A stretch of DNA of 64,000 nucleotides, from positions 1-64,000 of the forward strand of contig NZ_MSTQ01000009.1 in the NCBI RefSeq assembly GCF_001945365.1, given 5' to 3'. The position numbers and the translations under genes were made by a program. Shown here in pieces: positions 1 to 8,306 of this stretch. The first letter of the stretch is position 1; every line of letters starts with the position of its first letter. The DNA comes from Pseudomonas reinekei. GTDB lineage: Bacteria; Pseudomonadota; Gammaproteobacteria; Pseudomonadales; Pseudomonadaceae. The notes beneath the pieces are model-generated. The model was not told the origin of the DNA. It saw nothing but the letters and a program-made list of their open reading frames with translations, and did not search any database.

Positions 1-218
1 TAACCAGTTGAGTTCTTGAACCGTCAGAACGATGGCTTCATCCGAAAAATCCGGCGATGTCTTGAAGCGCTCGGACTCCAGCCGCTTTAGCCAAAGGCAA
101 AAACCGTTACGCTCCCAATACAAAATTCTCACTCGGTTTCGAGGCTTGTTGAGGAACACGAAAAGTACCGGGTCAAACACCGCGACCTTAATGTCCAGTT
201 CGACCAGAGCGGCGAGGC
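1..218 (-). pseudogene. IS66-family tnpB (Orf2), interrupted 3' part, cut by window edge
   Basis: This is the C-terminal part of an IS66-type TnpB accessory protein, read on the minus strand. It contains the family motifs FVFLNKPRNRVRILYWERNG and LWLKRLESERF. The 5' part of the same gene lies at 2819-2901, on the far side of an IS21 element. Removing 219-2818 and one 7-bp duplicate restores one continuous in-frame reading: start MMRPDAKVEKVYLYPKPVDF, then RKSIDGLAALVELDIKVAVF. The gene was therefore open when the IS21 element landed and is now broken. The stop codon lies beyond the window start. Assignment to IS66 TnpB is from recognisable motifs. Confidence 0.85.
212..218. repeat. Target-site duplication, left copy
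   Basis: The 7-bp sequence GCGAGGC directly abuts the left end of the IS21-type element and is repeated exactly at 2819-2825 at the right end. Seven bases is within the 4-8 bp range known for IS21-family insertions. Confidence 0.9.
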
Positions 219-288
219 TGCGGATTCCACGCCATCCGGACACTCAGCCCACGAACATCCGGACACTCGTTCCACGCTCATTCGGACA
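219..288. repeat. IS21 left-end multiple terminal repeats
   Basis: Three inverted copies of the unit TGTCCGGAT-N4/5-TGGAAT lie here, read on the minus strand. The innermost has the variant TGTCCGAAT and the middle one ends TGGGCT. They match the units at the other end in inverted orientation and are presumed IstA binding sites. Confidence 0.85.
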
Positions 289-322
289 GGCAGTCGGAGC
301 GCAGCGACGCAGGTTTGCATTG

Positions 323-1078
323 TTAGTCTGAAGTCCCTGCCGTCGTCAATTTCGTTGCGCGCCTGCGCATCGATTCGCCCTTCAGTTCGATCCGGTAAGC
401 GTTGTGCACCAGCCGGTCGAGGATCGCATCGCCCAAGGTCGGATCACCGATCAGCGCATGCCATTTGTCCACCGGCATCTGGCTGGTCACCAGTGTCGAG
501 CGGTTGCCGTAACGATCATCCAGCAGTTCGAGCATGTCGCGCCGTTGCGCAGCGGTAAACGGCGCCAGGCCCCAGTCGTCCAGGATCAGCAAGTCGGTCT
601 TGGCATAACCCGCCATCAGTTTGGCGAAGCGGCCGTCGCCGTGGGCCAGGCCCAACTCCTCCATCAAGCGCGGCAGGCGCAGGTAGCGCACGCGGTAACC
701 GTCCCGGCAGGCGTTGTGGGCCAGCGCGCAGGCGAGCCAGGTTTTGCCCACGCCGGTTGGGCCGCCGATGATCAGGTTCAGGCCGTAGCGCAGCCACTGG
801 CCGCTGCCCAGTTGCAGGATCAGCGCCTTGTCCAGGCCACGGGGGCTGCGGTAATCGATGTCTTCCAGGCAGGCGTTATGGCGCAGTCGTGCGGCTTTGA
901 GGCGAGTCGTCAGGCGTGCATCTTCGCGCTCGGTCAGCTCGCGGTCGACCATCAGGCCGAGGCGTTCGTCGAAGCTGAGATCGTTGATGTCGGGCGTTGC
1001 GTGTTGTTCGCCAAGCGCCTTGATCATGCCGTGCAGTCGCAGGGTTTGTAGCTTATCGAGTGTCGGATTAGGCAGCAT
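323..1078 (-). CDS. istB: IS21-family transposition helper ATPase IstB
   Basis: IstB is the AAA+ ATPase that works with the IstA transposase in IS21 transposition, selecting target DNA and stimulating strand transfer. The 251-aa product has the normal family length. Its Walker A motif GGPTGVGKT is near residue 106 and its Walker B LLILDDWG near residue 165. The start at MLPNPTLDKLQ matches the family N-terminus. It lies 20 bp downstream of istA on the same strand, the standard IS21 order, so the two are probably cotranscribed from a promoter at the istA end. Confidence 0.93.
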   Translation of the reverse strand: MLPNPTLDKLQTLRLHGMIKALGEQHATPDINDLSFDERLGLMVDRELTEREDARLTTRLKAARLRHNACLEDIDYRSPRGLDKALILQLGSGQWLRYGLNLIIGGPTGVGKTWLACALAHNACRDGYRVRYLRLPRLMEELGLAHGDGRFAKLMAGYAKTDLLILDDWGLAPFTAAQRRDMLELLDDRYGNRSTLVTSQMPVDKWHALIGDPTLGDAILDRLVHNAYRIELKGESMRRRATKLTTAGTSD

Positions 1079-1098
1079 GTTCGTGCTCCTTTTTCAGG

Positions 1099-2631
1099 TC
1101 AGTGGTAGTAGCCAGGGCCACGCAGATTGATATGCTCTTCAGGCAGTAACGGGAGGTTTTGCTGGGCCAGCGGCAGCCGCTCCAGCCCTTGGCGCAGGAT
1201 CGATTCGAGGCTCTTGTAACTGCATGCGCCCAGTGCCAGCGCACGCTGGCAAGCGGCTTCCAGCCGCTCTTCGCCGTGCTGTTTGCCCAGGCGCAGGATG
1301 CCCAGGCAGGCGCGGAAGCCGTGCTGCGGATGGATTCGGCGTTCGAGGATGTAGGCGATGACGCCAGCGGTGTTCGGCCCGGTTTGCTCGGCCCAGCGGA
1401 TCAGCCGTTGCGGTGTCCACTCGGCGTGTTCGCGGTGGCTCTTGGGCATGTGCTCGATCTGGGTGGTGTGGCGGCCTTTGTGTGACGAGCGCAGATGGCT
1501 GGCCACGCGCTGGTTGGCGTGGAAGCACTCGACGGTCTGTGCGGTCAGGCGTACTTCGAGTTGGTGTTTCACCAGTTGGTACGGCACGGAGTAAAAATGG
1601 CCGTCGACTTCGACGTGGTAGTCGATGTGCACCCGTACCTTTTTCCACTCGGCGTAGATGTAAGGGTGTTCCGGCAGCGCTTGCAGCGCCGGCCGGTCAA
1701 GGGCCTCGAAGGCTGACCATCGTGAGCCGGGCAGCTTCTTGAAGGGCTTCTGATTGAGGTGATCCAGCAGGAGTCCGATGGCTGTGTTGAGTTCGCCCAG
1801 CGAGAAGAACTGGCGGTTGCGCAGCACCGCCAGGATCCAGCGCTCGACCACTTGCACGCCGACTTCGACCTTGGCTTTGTCCCGAGGTTTGCGAGATCTG
1901 GCAGGCAGCACGGCCACGCTGTAATGCTCGGCCAGGTCGCGGTAACTGGGGTTGATGTCGGGCTCGTAGCGAAGCGCTTTGGTGACGCCGCTGCGCAGAT
2001 TATCCGGTATCAGGATCTGCGATGTACCGCCGAGAAAGGCGAAGCAGCGCACGTGCGAGCCCAGCCAGTCGGGCAGTTTCTGCGACCAGGTGGCCTCGGC
2101 GAAGGTGTAGCTGGACGCGCCGAGGACGGCGACGAAGATCTGCGTCTGGCGGATCTCGCCGGTCTGCCGGTCGATGACCGGCACGGTCTGGCCGGCGTAG
2201 TCGACGAAAAGTTTTTCGCCGGCGCGATGTTCCTGGCGCATGACCACGTCGACCTTGGCCGCCCAGAGCCGGTAGTGCTCGCAGAACCAGCTGTACTGGA
2301 AGCCTTGCGGATGGGCGAGTCGGTACTCTTGCCAGAGCAGGGCCAGGGTGACGCCGGGACGGCGTAACTCGGCGTGGACATGAGCCCAGTCCGGCGTCGG
2401 ACGTTGGTCGCTTGGCGCGGGTGGTACTGCCGGCGGAAAAAGACGTCGATTCAGCTCGGCATCTGAGAGATCGATGGGCCACTGAAGCCCGTTGGCAGCG
2501 AACCGGCAAAGGTAGTCTCTCGCACTCGAATGGCCAATGGATAAACTTTTGGCGATCTTGCGCACGGACAGGCCGGCGTCGAACTTTAGGCGTAGTACCT
2601 CTCGGATTTTACGCATGGATAAACGCTCCAC
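1099..2631 (-). CDS. istA: IS21-family transposase IstA
   Basis: The 510-aa DDE transposase of the IS21 element. An N-terminal helix-turn-helix (RKIREVLRLKFDAGLSVRKI, about residues 7-45) is followed by an RNase H-like core. Visible candidate catalytic acidic residues are D in FVDYAG, D in IPDNLRSG and E in KAKVEVGVQ. The C-terminal part has the DNA-binding domain common to IstA proteins. Residue 6 is a second possible start (MRKIREV). The frame is intact with no internal stops, so the enzyme is probably functional. Confidence 0.93.
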   Translation of the reverse strand: MERLSMRKIREVLRLKFDAGLSVRKIAKSLSIGHSSARDYLCRFAANGLQWPIDLSDAELNRRLFPPAVPPAPSDQRPTPDWAHVHAELRRPGVTLALLWQEYRLAHPQGFQYSWFCEHYRLWAAKVDVVMRQEHRAGEKLFVDYAGQTVPVIDRQTGEIRQTQIFVAVLGASSYTFAEATWSQKLPDWLGSHVRCFAFLGGTSQILIPDNLRSGVTKALRYEPDINPSYRDLAEHYSVAVLPARSRKPRDKAKVEVGVQVVERWILAVLRNRQFFSLGELNTAIGLLLDHLNQKPFKKLPGSRWSAFEALDRPALQALPEHPYIYAEWKKVRVHIDYHVEVDGHFYSVPYQLVKHQLEVRLTAQTVECFHANQRVASHLRSSHKGRHTTQIEHMPKSHREHAEWTPQRLIRWAEQTGPNTAGVIAYILERRIHPQHGFRACLGILRLGKQHGEERLEAACQRALALGACSYKSLESILRQGLERLPLAQQNLPLLPEEHINLRGPGYYH

Positions 2632-2701
2632 GACGACCTCTTCGCTTCGATAAAAGAGGCCGATGGTAGTGAATATTCCTGCGTCGCTGCCTGCCTGAAA
2701 G

Positions 2702-2818
2702 TGTCCGGATGGCCGTGGAATCGGTGTCCGGATGCTTGTGGAATGAGTGTCCGGATCAACGTGGAATCAGTGTCCGGATGTTGGTGGAATGGCTGTCCGG
2801 ATGGTCATGGAATCCCCA
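2702..2818. repeat. IS21 right-end multiple terminal repeats
   Basis: Five consecutive units of TGTCCGGAT-N5-TGGAAT with a period of about 23 bp lie here, the last forming the right tip of the element. The left end has three units in inverted orientation. The unequal number at the two ends is usual in this IS family. Confidence 0.88.
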
Positions 2819-2825
2819 GCGAGGC
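2819..2825. repeat. Target-site duplication, right copy
   Basis: Exact copy of GCGAGGC at 212-218, directly next to the right tip of the IS21 element. Confidence 0.9.
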
Positions 2826-2901
2826 CATCGATGGATTTTCGGAAGTCGACGGGTTTGGGGTAGAGATAGACTTTTTCGACTTTTGCGTCGGGACGCATCA
2901 T
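2819..2901 (-). pseudogene. IS66-family tnpB, interrupted 5' part
   Basis: This is the N-terminal 27 codons and two bases of the same TnpB gene that continues at 1-218. Read on the minus strand it starts MMRPDAKVEKVYLYPKP and goes on VDFRKSIDGLA, a typical IS66 Orf2 beginning. The first seven bases (2819-2825) are the right copy of the target-site duplication. No IS66 orf1 can be seen upstream (2902 onwards), where other IS debris on the plus strand takes over, so the IS66 element was probably already truncated. Confidence 0.85.
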
Positions 2902-2985
2902 GAGGTGCTGGCTCCGGAAAGGAATCGAGAGCACAGCATCGGGGATCAGGTGGCGGCTTTGAATGTGGGGTTCATGGAGCGCTTA

Positions 2986-3340
2986 CGTCAGTACTGCTGG
3001 AATCCCGCGCTATTAGATTTAGCAGAGTGCTATAGCGTCACACCGAAAGCCGGTCGGCCTTATCGGGTATAGACCAAGAGCAAGCTCGAGCGCTTCATTC
3101 ACTTCCTGAAGAACACTTTCGTAGTGCCGCTGGCCGCGTCACTTGACCAGTTAAACTTGCTGTCGAACATTGAGGTCGCGACCAACAAGATCGACCCTTG
3201 GTTGATGGAGATCGCTAACGCGCAAACACCTTTTATGACGGACGAAAACCTCAACATCGACTGGATACCGAAGTGCACCGCTTGTTACCCGTACCAGAGG
3301 CCCAAGGGGTTCCGAGCAGCAAGCATACACAATCAACCTA
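2986..3340 (+). pseudogene. Decayed istA-type transposase remnant
   Basis: Plus-strand translation gives a fragment of an IS21-type transposase different from the intact one. It reads AGRPYRV, an in-frame stop at 3070-3072, then TKSKLERFIHFLKNTFVVPL and ASLDQLNLL. This matches the RPYRxxTKGKVERFxxYLRxSFxVPL block of IstA proteins after the second catalytic aspartate. The stop and the missing N- and C-terminal parts show that it is dead. It lies between the IS66 remnant and the AT-rich gene and reflects an older insertion at the same spot. Confidence 0.65.
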
Positions 3341-3481
3341 AAGAACTGTGATCACTTATTGCTACTTTAAAAGTCGCAAAACAATCAGTATCTGGTGAGT
3401 CAGCGGAACTCAGCTTCACCTATAGATAGACAGTTACACTTCACGAATATCATGAGTTAGTTACTAGAAGCAAACCAACCC

Positions 3482-5095
3482 CTACCATATCTTTATCCTC
3501 TGCCAGCCGTCGTCTCTAAAATCACTCTCAAGAACCTCAAATGGTTTTTTTGAGTTCAAGCTCTTACAAAAAATCGATTCCTCAGTATTTGATTGAGAGT
3601 TTAGCGCGACAATATTTCTTCCAGAAAAAACCTCAATTGAACGCATAAAATAATCTCTCTTAGACTTATATACATCAGGTCTATTTATTTGCAGGAAATC
3701 TATTGCTTCCTGCATTTTGACAAGGATTGATTCACACCCCCTCGCCACTACTGGAAAATTGTACTGATAAGAAAATAACGGAATTCCCGCTTTCGCTACA
3801 GAATATGGCAGCTTTGCCGATAGATCACTATCAGTTACGATAACTGACATTGGATTTTGAGATGCATGCCGATATTCTTCTGCAGTTTTAAACTGCAAGC
3901 CTCTAAAAAAATTATATTCACCATCTTTAAAACTGAATCCGTAAGCATTTAATGTAAGGCACAATATCAAACATCCAAACAGTGTCGAGACTAGAACCCC
4001 ACCAAAAACCCTGTTTACAAGTAAAAACTGCAAAAAAACAATCAAACTTACGCCTCCTAAAAAACCAACCCCATAATCCATGTAGTTCTTATATGAAAGC
4101 ATGACCCCTGAAAAAACATGTATATTAGAAACAAAAAAGATAGACAGCACCAAAAACAACTGAAACTCATTGGCGCCCGATTGTATCCTTGGGATTCTTT
4201 TGGATAAAAATAGCTGAATTACTAATAGCGACGCACCAAATACGCCAGCAATAGGAACTATAGGCAAATGAGTTCTAACATACATATTAGCAAAGCCAAC
4301 AATAAACAAATCTTTCGAAAAAAATATAAAATCAAGTATGGAGAAACCAATAGAAATCAAAAAATAAGAAGCTAAGCAAGCCAAAACTATTCGAGTCAGT
4401 TTATGGCCACCCTTATAAAACCCGGGCAACCTAATAAAATAAGCAGCGATAAGTGTATATACGTAAACAACTGCAACGTAAAAATACAAAAAAGGCAGAA
4501 CAACAAGAAGACCTGATATTTTTTTTGTCCTTGCATAAAAAGCAGATGCGAGTACAACTAAAATAAAGGACATCTGTGGCTCAGGCGTTCGCAATATTGA
4601 TTGATAAGGTTCGAATCCAAACCCAAACAAACCATACTCCCTCTTAAAAATAGCGTTAATAAGCGGGTTACCGAAGTTAAAAAGTATTGGGGAAAAAACT
4701 ATAAGAACAGAAAAAAATAACGCTCTGTAAAAGCCAATATCAAAGCGAACAATCGTATAAACCAATCCAAAAAACAAAATCGGCATAAGAAAGCAGTCAA
4801 ATATCAAATTTATATTTGCACCACTGAAACCAAAATTTTGCAGGACATATACAAGTGAAGAAGAAAACCAATACCCCGGAACCTTCATTGCACCTAACGC
4901 ACCTTGATAACTCAAGTACGTTTCTTCGTCCCATGCATTAACATAAATAAAATTTGTCGAATTATAATAACTATGAACCAAGGGTATTACGTATGAAAGG
5001 TAAGAAAAAACAACAAAAATCAAAATTATATACTTCACATAAGGTGAACCAATGTAAAAATTATGCCTTCTACTTTTCATCATTTTTATTACCAT
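3482..5095 (-). CDS. AT-rich polytopic membrane protein, possibly a GT-C-like glycosyltransferase of the LPS locus
   Basis: The 537-aa product has about ten hydrophobic segments (first at residues 20-42) and a hydrophilic C-terminal region from about residue 405. The first presumed periplasmic loop contains WDEE at residues 55-58; an acidic pair there is typical of GT-C glycosyltransferases, but I recognise no family with certainty. The gene and its flanks are far richer in A and T than all other genes in the window, including homopolymer runs, suggesting horizontal acquisition. It lies next to lapA and ihfB, the known border of the O-antigen cluster in Pseudomonas, so a role in surface polysaccharide is plausible. 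Start at MVIKMMKSRRHNF; M5 or M6 are alternatives. Confidence 0.7.
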   Translation of the reverse strand: MVIKMMKSRRHNFYIGSPYVKYIILIFVVFSYLSYVIPLVHSYYNSTNFIYVNAWDEETYLSYQGALGAMKVPGYWFSSSLVYVLQNFGFSGANINLIFDCFLMPILFFGLVYTIVRFDIGFYRALFFSVLIVFSPILFNFGNPLINAIFKREYGLFGFGFEPYQSILRTPEPQMSFILVVLASAFYARTKKISGLLVVLPFLYFYVAVVYVYTLIAAYFIRLPGFYKGGHKLTRIVLACLASYFLISIGFSILDFIFFSKDLFIVGFANMYVRTHLPIVPIAGVFGASLLVIQLFLSKRIPRIQSGANEFQLFLVLSIFFVSNIHVFSGVMLSYKNYMDYGVGFLGGVSLIVFLQFLLVNRVFGGVLVSTLFGCLILCLTLNAYGFSFKDGEYNFFRGLQFKTAEEYRHASQNPMSVIVTDSDLSAKLPYSVAKAGIPLFSYQYNFPVVARGCESILVKMQEAIDFLQINRPDVYKSKRDYFMRSIEVFSGRNIVALNSQSNTEESIFCKSLNSKKPFEVLESDFRDDGWQRIKIW

Positions 5096-5308
5096 TTTGA
5101 AGCCTGAAAAAGCCTACCCAATACGACTCGACCTAGGAAACCTAAGCAGATTATAAAAAACACTGATTCCATTTAAATTATTAAAAATACAAATAAAATC
5201 CTATTAAGCTGTTATCAAAATTGAATGTATCAAATGACAAAAATATATATTCAACTTTCTTTCAATCACAGGTGAGCACCGGGCTCTTATCATTGAGACT
5301 GCGTTAAA

Positions 5309-5539
5309 TCATTTGCGCCGCCGTTGCGAATTAGCGCCGGCGAACCATAAAATCAAAGGGCCAATAATCATTCCTACCAATAGAGCCGTCATCGCGACTA
5401 CAGATAAAGGTAATTCTGGTGCAGCCCCCCCAAGAAACAGAAGTGAGACCGATTGTTGATTTTCTAGAACAAAGACCAGAATCGCTAAAACCAGCAGCAG
5501 AACAAATATCGCGAGTATTACGCGCCTGATATTACGCAT
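5309..5539 (-). CDS. lapA: LapA-domain inner membrane protein
   Basis: A 76-aa protein of the LapA (DUF1049) family. Two hydrophobic segments, about residues 7-27 and 44-67, are separated by the family motif ENQQSVSLLFLGG, and the tail NSQRRRK is basic. In E. coli LapA works with LapB in controlling LPS synthesis at the inner membrane; the lapB gene is not beside it here. The gene lies 27 bp downstream of ihfB on the same strand, so the two are probably cotranscribed. This ihfB-lapA order is common in Pseudomonas at the edge of the O-antigen region. Confidence 0.85.
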   Translation of the reverse strand: MRNIRRVILAIFVLLLVLAILVFVLENQQSVSLLFLGGAAPELPLSVVAMTALLVGMIIGPLILWFAGANSQRRRK

Positions 5540-5566
5540 CAGCGTCTCCTTAAATCGTAGCGACTA

Positions 5567-5863
5567 TCAAATGCCAAGCTCCTCATCCTCATTCACCCGA
5601 TCTCTCAGCTCTTTACCTGGCTTAAAATGCGGCACAAACTTACCGTCGAGGCTAACGGACTGCCCGGTCTTGGGATTGCGCCCAACCCGCGGCGCACGGT
5701 AATGAAGAGAAAAGCTACCAAACCCCCGAATCTCAATCCGATCACCGGTGGCCAGACATTGGGACATTTGCTCAAGCATGGTCTTGATGGCCAGCTCCAC
5801 ATCTTTTGATGAGAGCAGCCCTTGATGGGTGACAATTCGTTCGATCAACTCCGACTTCGTCAT
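5567..5863 (-). CDS. ihfB: Integration host factor subunit beta
   Basis: The 98-aa beta subunit of IHF, the nucleoid protein that bends DNA by about 160 degrees as a heterodimer with IhfA. The HU/IHF fold is complete. [19 protein letters not shown] includes the beta-arm and the intercalating proline, and [14 protein letters not shown] is the C-terminal signature. The length is normal. It is normally directly downstream of rpsA; here a small lipoprotein gene and the rpsA terminator lie between them, so ihfB may need its own promoter in 5864-5997. Confidence 0.97.
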   Translation of the reverse strand: MTKSELIERIVTHQGLLSSKDVELAIKTMLEQMSQCLATGDRIEIRGFGSFSLHYRAPRVGRNPKTGQSVSLDGKFVPHFKPGKELRDRVNEDEELGI

Positions 5864-5997
5864 ATTTTTCCCTTCTTTTTCAAGCAGCTAGGAAAATCGC
5901 TCCAGAGGTTTTAGCATGCCCGCGTGGATTTGAACAGCCCGGGTTTTGACATCTTTTCACGCATCACACAATGTCGGTTCCACTGCCAATTACTGCC

Positions 5998-6276
5998 TCA
6001 CCTGCAAATCACCAGCATGGTTCGTGTCAGGTAGCCCGCGGGATTGAAGCCGAACGGGAATTCGTCCTCTTCCTTTGCGTCATCTGACCTGACTACGACT
6101 TTATAGCCGGCGCCCTTGCACTCCCTCGCTGCGCGCTTGTGGCACTTCTCCCAGCCTGAACCCAACCCCGAACAATCGACCTCAATACCGCTGACCCCAC
6201 GTACCGCATGGGTCTTGGCATTAGTGGTGCAACCCGCCAGCGTCAGTAATGCGATTGCGACAATGAGCTTGTTCAT
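5998..6276 (-). CDS. Small putative lipoprotein, function unknown
   Basis: A 92-aa protein starting MNKLIVAIALLTLAGCTT. This is a short type II signal peptide with lipobox LAGC, so Cys16 should be lipidated. The mature part has further cysteines (VDCSGLG, WEKCHKRA, RECKGAG, VICR). I recognise no domain with certainty. The residue after the lipid cysteine is Thr, not Asp, which favours outer-membrane sorting. It lies between the rpsA terminator and ihfB on the minus strand, an unusual place because rpsA and ihfB are generally adjacent. Confidence 0.8.
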   Translation of the reverse strand: MNKLIVAIALLTLAGCTTNAKTHAVRGVSGIEVDCSGLGSGWEKCHKRAARECKGAGYKVVVRSDDAKEEDEFPFGFNPAGYLTRTMLVICR

Positions 6277-6447
6277 TCACTTCCTTATGCCAGGCACCCT
6301 GCCGAGCGTGATTCGCTTTTGAATAAGACTAGCTGCAAATAAACGATTGATCCCGTTAAAGAAAGAGACATCCCAGGAAGGGCATTTGTTTCACGCCATT
6401 ACAGCAGCCGCCGGGACGAGCCTCTGAAGCACCAAATTCCAGGCACG

Positions 6448-6475
6448 AAAAAGGGCGACCGAAGTCGCCCTTTTT
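6448..6475 (-). terminator. Rho-independent terminator of rpsA
   Basis: On the minus strand, AAAGGGCGAC-TTCG-GTCGCCC is followed by five T. The stem is perfect with a stable UUCG tetraloop and starts 17 bp after the rpsA stop codon. Confidence 0.93.
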
Positions 6476-6492
6476 CTACAGAAAGTCAGAAC

Positions 6493-8187
6493 TTAGTTCT
6501 GTTTTTCCGCTTGTGCAGCACGCAGCAGGTCACCCAGGGTGGTGGCTACTGGAGCGTCACCAGCTACTGGCTTGTCGCGCAGGCTCTGGATGGCTTCTTT
6601 CTCGTCTTCAACGTCTTTCGACTTGATCGAGAGCTGGATTACGCGGCTCTTGCGATCAACGCTGATGATCTTGGCTTCTACTTCTTCGCCTTCTTTCAGA
6701 ACGTTGCGTGCGTCTTCAACGCGGTCACGGCTGATTTCGGAGGCTTTCAGAGTCGCTTCGATATCGTCGGCCAGAGTGATGATGGCGCCTTTAGCGTCAA
6801 CTTCTTTCACGATGCCCTTAACGATTGCGCCTTTGTCGTTCTCTTGAACGTACTCGGAGAACGGATCGCTTTCCAGTTGCTTGATGCCCAGGGAGATGCG
6901 CTCACGCTCTGGGTCAACCGACAGGATAACGGTGTCCAGCTCGTCACCCTTCTTGAAACGGCGTACGGCTTCTTCGCCCACTTCGTTCCAGGAGATGTCG
7001 GACAGGTGAACCAGACCGTCGATGCCGCCGTCCAGACCAATGAAGATACCGAAATCGGTGATCGACTTGATGGTGCCGGAGATTTTATCGCCCTTGTTGA
7101 ACTGGCCAGAGAAATCTTCCCATGGGTTAGATTTGCACTGCTTGATGCCCAGGGAGATACGACGACGCTCTTCGTCGATGTCCAGAACCATAACTTCCAC
7201 TTCGTCGCCGACTTGTACGACTTTCGAAGGGTGGATGTTCTTGTTGGTCCAGTCCATTTCGGAAACGTGTACCAGACCTTCAACGCCTTCTTCCAGCTCA
7301 GCGAAGCAGCCGTAGTCGGTCAGGTTGGTTACACGAGCGGTAACGCGAGTGCTTTCTGGGTAACGGGCTTTGATAGCAACCCATGGATCTTCGCCCAGTT
7401 GCTTCAGGCCCAGGGAAACACGATTGCGTTCGCGATCGTACTTCAGAACCTTGACATCGATCTCGTCGCCAACGTTGACGATTTCGGAAGGATGCTTGAT
7501 ACGCTTCCAAGCCATGTCGGTAATGTGCAGCAGGCCATCGACGCCACCCAGATCGACGAATGCGCCGTAATCGGTGAGGTTCTTGACGATACCTTTGACT
7601 TGTTGGCCTTCCTGCAGGGATTCCAGCAGAGCTTCGCGCTCGGCGGAGTTCTCGGCTTCCAGGACGCTACGACGGGAAACGACAACGTTGTTGCGCTTCT
7701 GGTCCAGCTTGATGACCTTGAATTCCAGCTCTTTGCCTTCCAGGTGCGTGGTGTCGCGCACTGGACGGACGTCAACCAGAGAACCTGGCAGGAACGCACG
7801 GATGCCGTTAACGTCGACAGTGAAGCCGCCTTTAACCTTACCGTTGATAACGCCCTTGACCACTTCTTCGGCTGCGAAGGCTGCTTCCAGAACAATCCAG
7901 CATTCAGCGCGCTTGGCTTTTTCACGGGACAGCTTGGTTTCACCAAAGCCGTCTTCAACCGAGTCCAGAGCAACGTGAACTTCGTCACCGACATTGATAG
8001 TCAGATCGCCAGCGTCGTTGTAGAACTGCTCAAGCGGGATGAGTGCTTCAGACTTCAGGCCAGCGTGAACGGTTACCCAGCGAGCTTGGTAATCGATATC
8101 AACGATAACACCGGTGATGATGGAGCCTGCCTGAAGGTTCAGGGTTTTTAGGCTTTCTTCAAAGAGTTCCGCAAAGCTTTCGCTCAT
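6493..8187 (-). CDS. rpsA: 30S ribosomal protein S1
   Basis: Ribosomal protein S1, which binds mRNA on the 30S subunit and helps initiation on structured or weak-SD messages. The 564-aa product has six S1 OB-fold repeats, roughly at residues 20-90, 105-170, 190-260, 275-345, 360-432 and 450-517. Repeats 3 to 5 show the classic [15 protein letters not shown] and [12 protein letters not shown] type motifs. The start [14 protein letters not shown] is the family N-terminus; an in-frame GTG 15 codons upstream is rejected. It is the last gene of the serC-pheA-hisC-tyrA/aroA-cmk-rpsA series and ends at a strong terminator. A hairpin terminator after cmk suggests rpsA also has its own promoter. Confidence 0.97.
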   Translation of the reverse strand: MSESFAELFEESLKTLNLQAGSIITGVIVDIDYQARWVTVHAGLKSEALIPLEQFYNDAGDLTINVGDEVHVALDSVEDGFGETKLSREKAKRAECWIVLEAAFAAEEVVKGVINGKVKGGFTVDVNGIRAFLPGSLVDVRPVRDTTHLEGKELEFKVIKLDQKRNNVVVSRRSVLEAENSAEREALLESLQEGQQVKGIVKNLTDYGAFVDLGGVDGLLHITDMAWKRIKHPSEIVNVGDEIDVKVLKYDRERNRVSLGLKQLGEDPWVAIKARYPESTRVTARVTNLTDYGCFAELEEGVEGLVHVSEMDWTNKNIHPSKVVQVGDEVEVMVLDIDEERRRISLGIKQCKSNPWEDFSGQFNKGDKISGTIKSITDFGIFIGLDGGIDGLVHLSDISWNEVGEEAVRRFKKGDELDTVILSVDPERERISLGIKQLESDPFSEYVQENDKGAIVKGIVKEVDAKGAIITLADDIEATLKASEISRDRVEDARNVLKEGEEVEAKIISVDRKSRVIQLSIKSKDVEDEKEAIQSLRDKPVAGDAPVATTLGDLLRAAQAEKQN

Positions 8188-8257
8188 TTTAATTCCTGTT
8201 GATGAGGGCGAAGAATACGCCCATCTCCACACCCCAGACGGTGTGGGTTAGTTTCAT

Positions 8258-8304
8258 TTAAAAGAAGCGTCGCAGGACTATGACTGGTCCCCTGCGGCCT
8301 TCTT
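8258..8304 (-). terminator. Hairpin terminator between cmk and rpsA
   Basis: On the minus strand, GAAG-gc-CGCAGG and CCTGCG-acg-CTTC form an interrupted stem, followed by TTTTAAAT. It lies just after the cmk stop codon and upstream of rpsA, so it could end or attenuate readthrough from the aromatic operon. The stem has an internal bulge, so efficiency is uncertain. Confidence 0.6.
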
Positions 8305-8306
8305 GG

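Larger units (their letters stand above)
219..2818 (-). mobile_element. Complete IS21-family insertion sequence (2600 bp)
   Basis: The element starts TGCGGATTCCA and ends with the matching inverted sequence TGGAATCCCCA, giving the usual TG...CA tips. It is flanked by the 7-bp direct repeat GCGAGGC. It carries istA and istB on the minus strand. Both ends have several copies of a TGTCCGGAT-N4/5-TGGAAT unit, the multiple terminal repeats typical of IS21 elements. Both genes are open and full length, so the copy looks intact and perhaps recently inserted. It has landed inside an IS66 tnpB gene. Confidence 0.93.

Noticed and set aside
32..331. 99-codon plus-strand open frame at the window start
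   Set aside because: It crosses the IS21 border and is opposite the IS66 tnpB fragment; no family features.
6511..8151. 546-codon plus-strand open frame opposite rpsA
   Set aside because: Mirror of the S1 repeats; no independent features.
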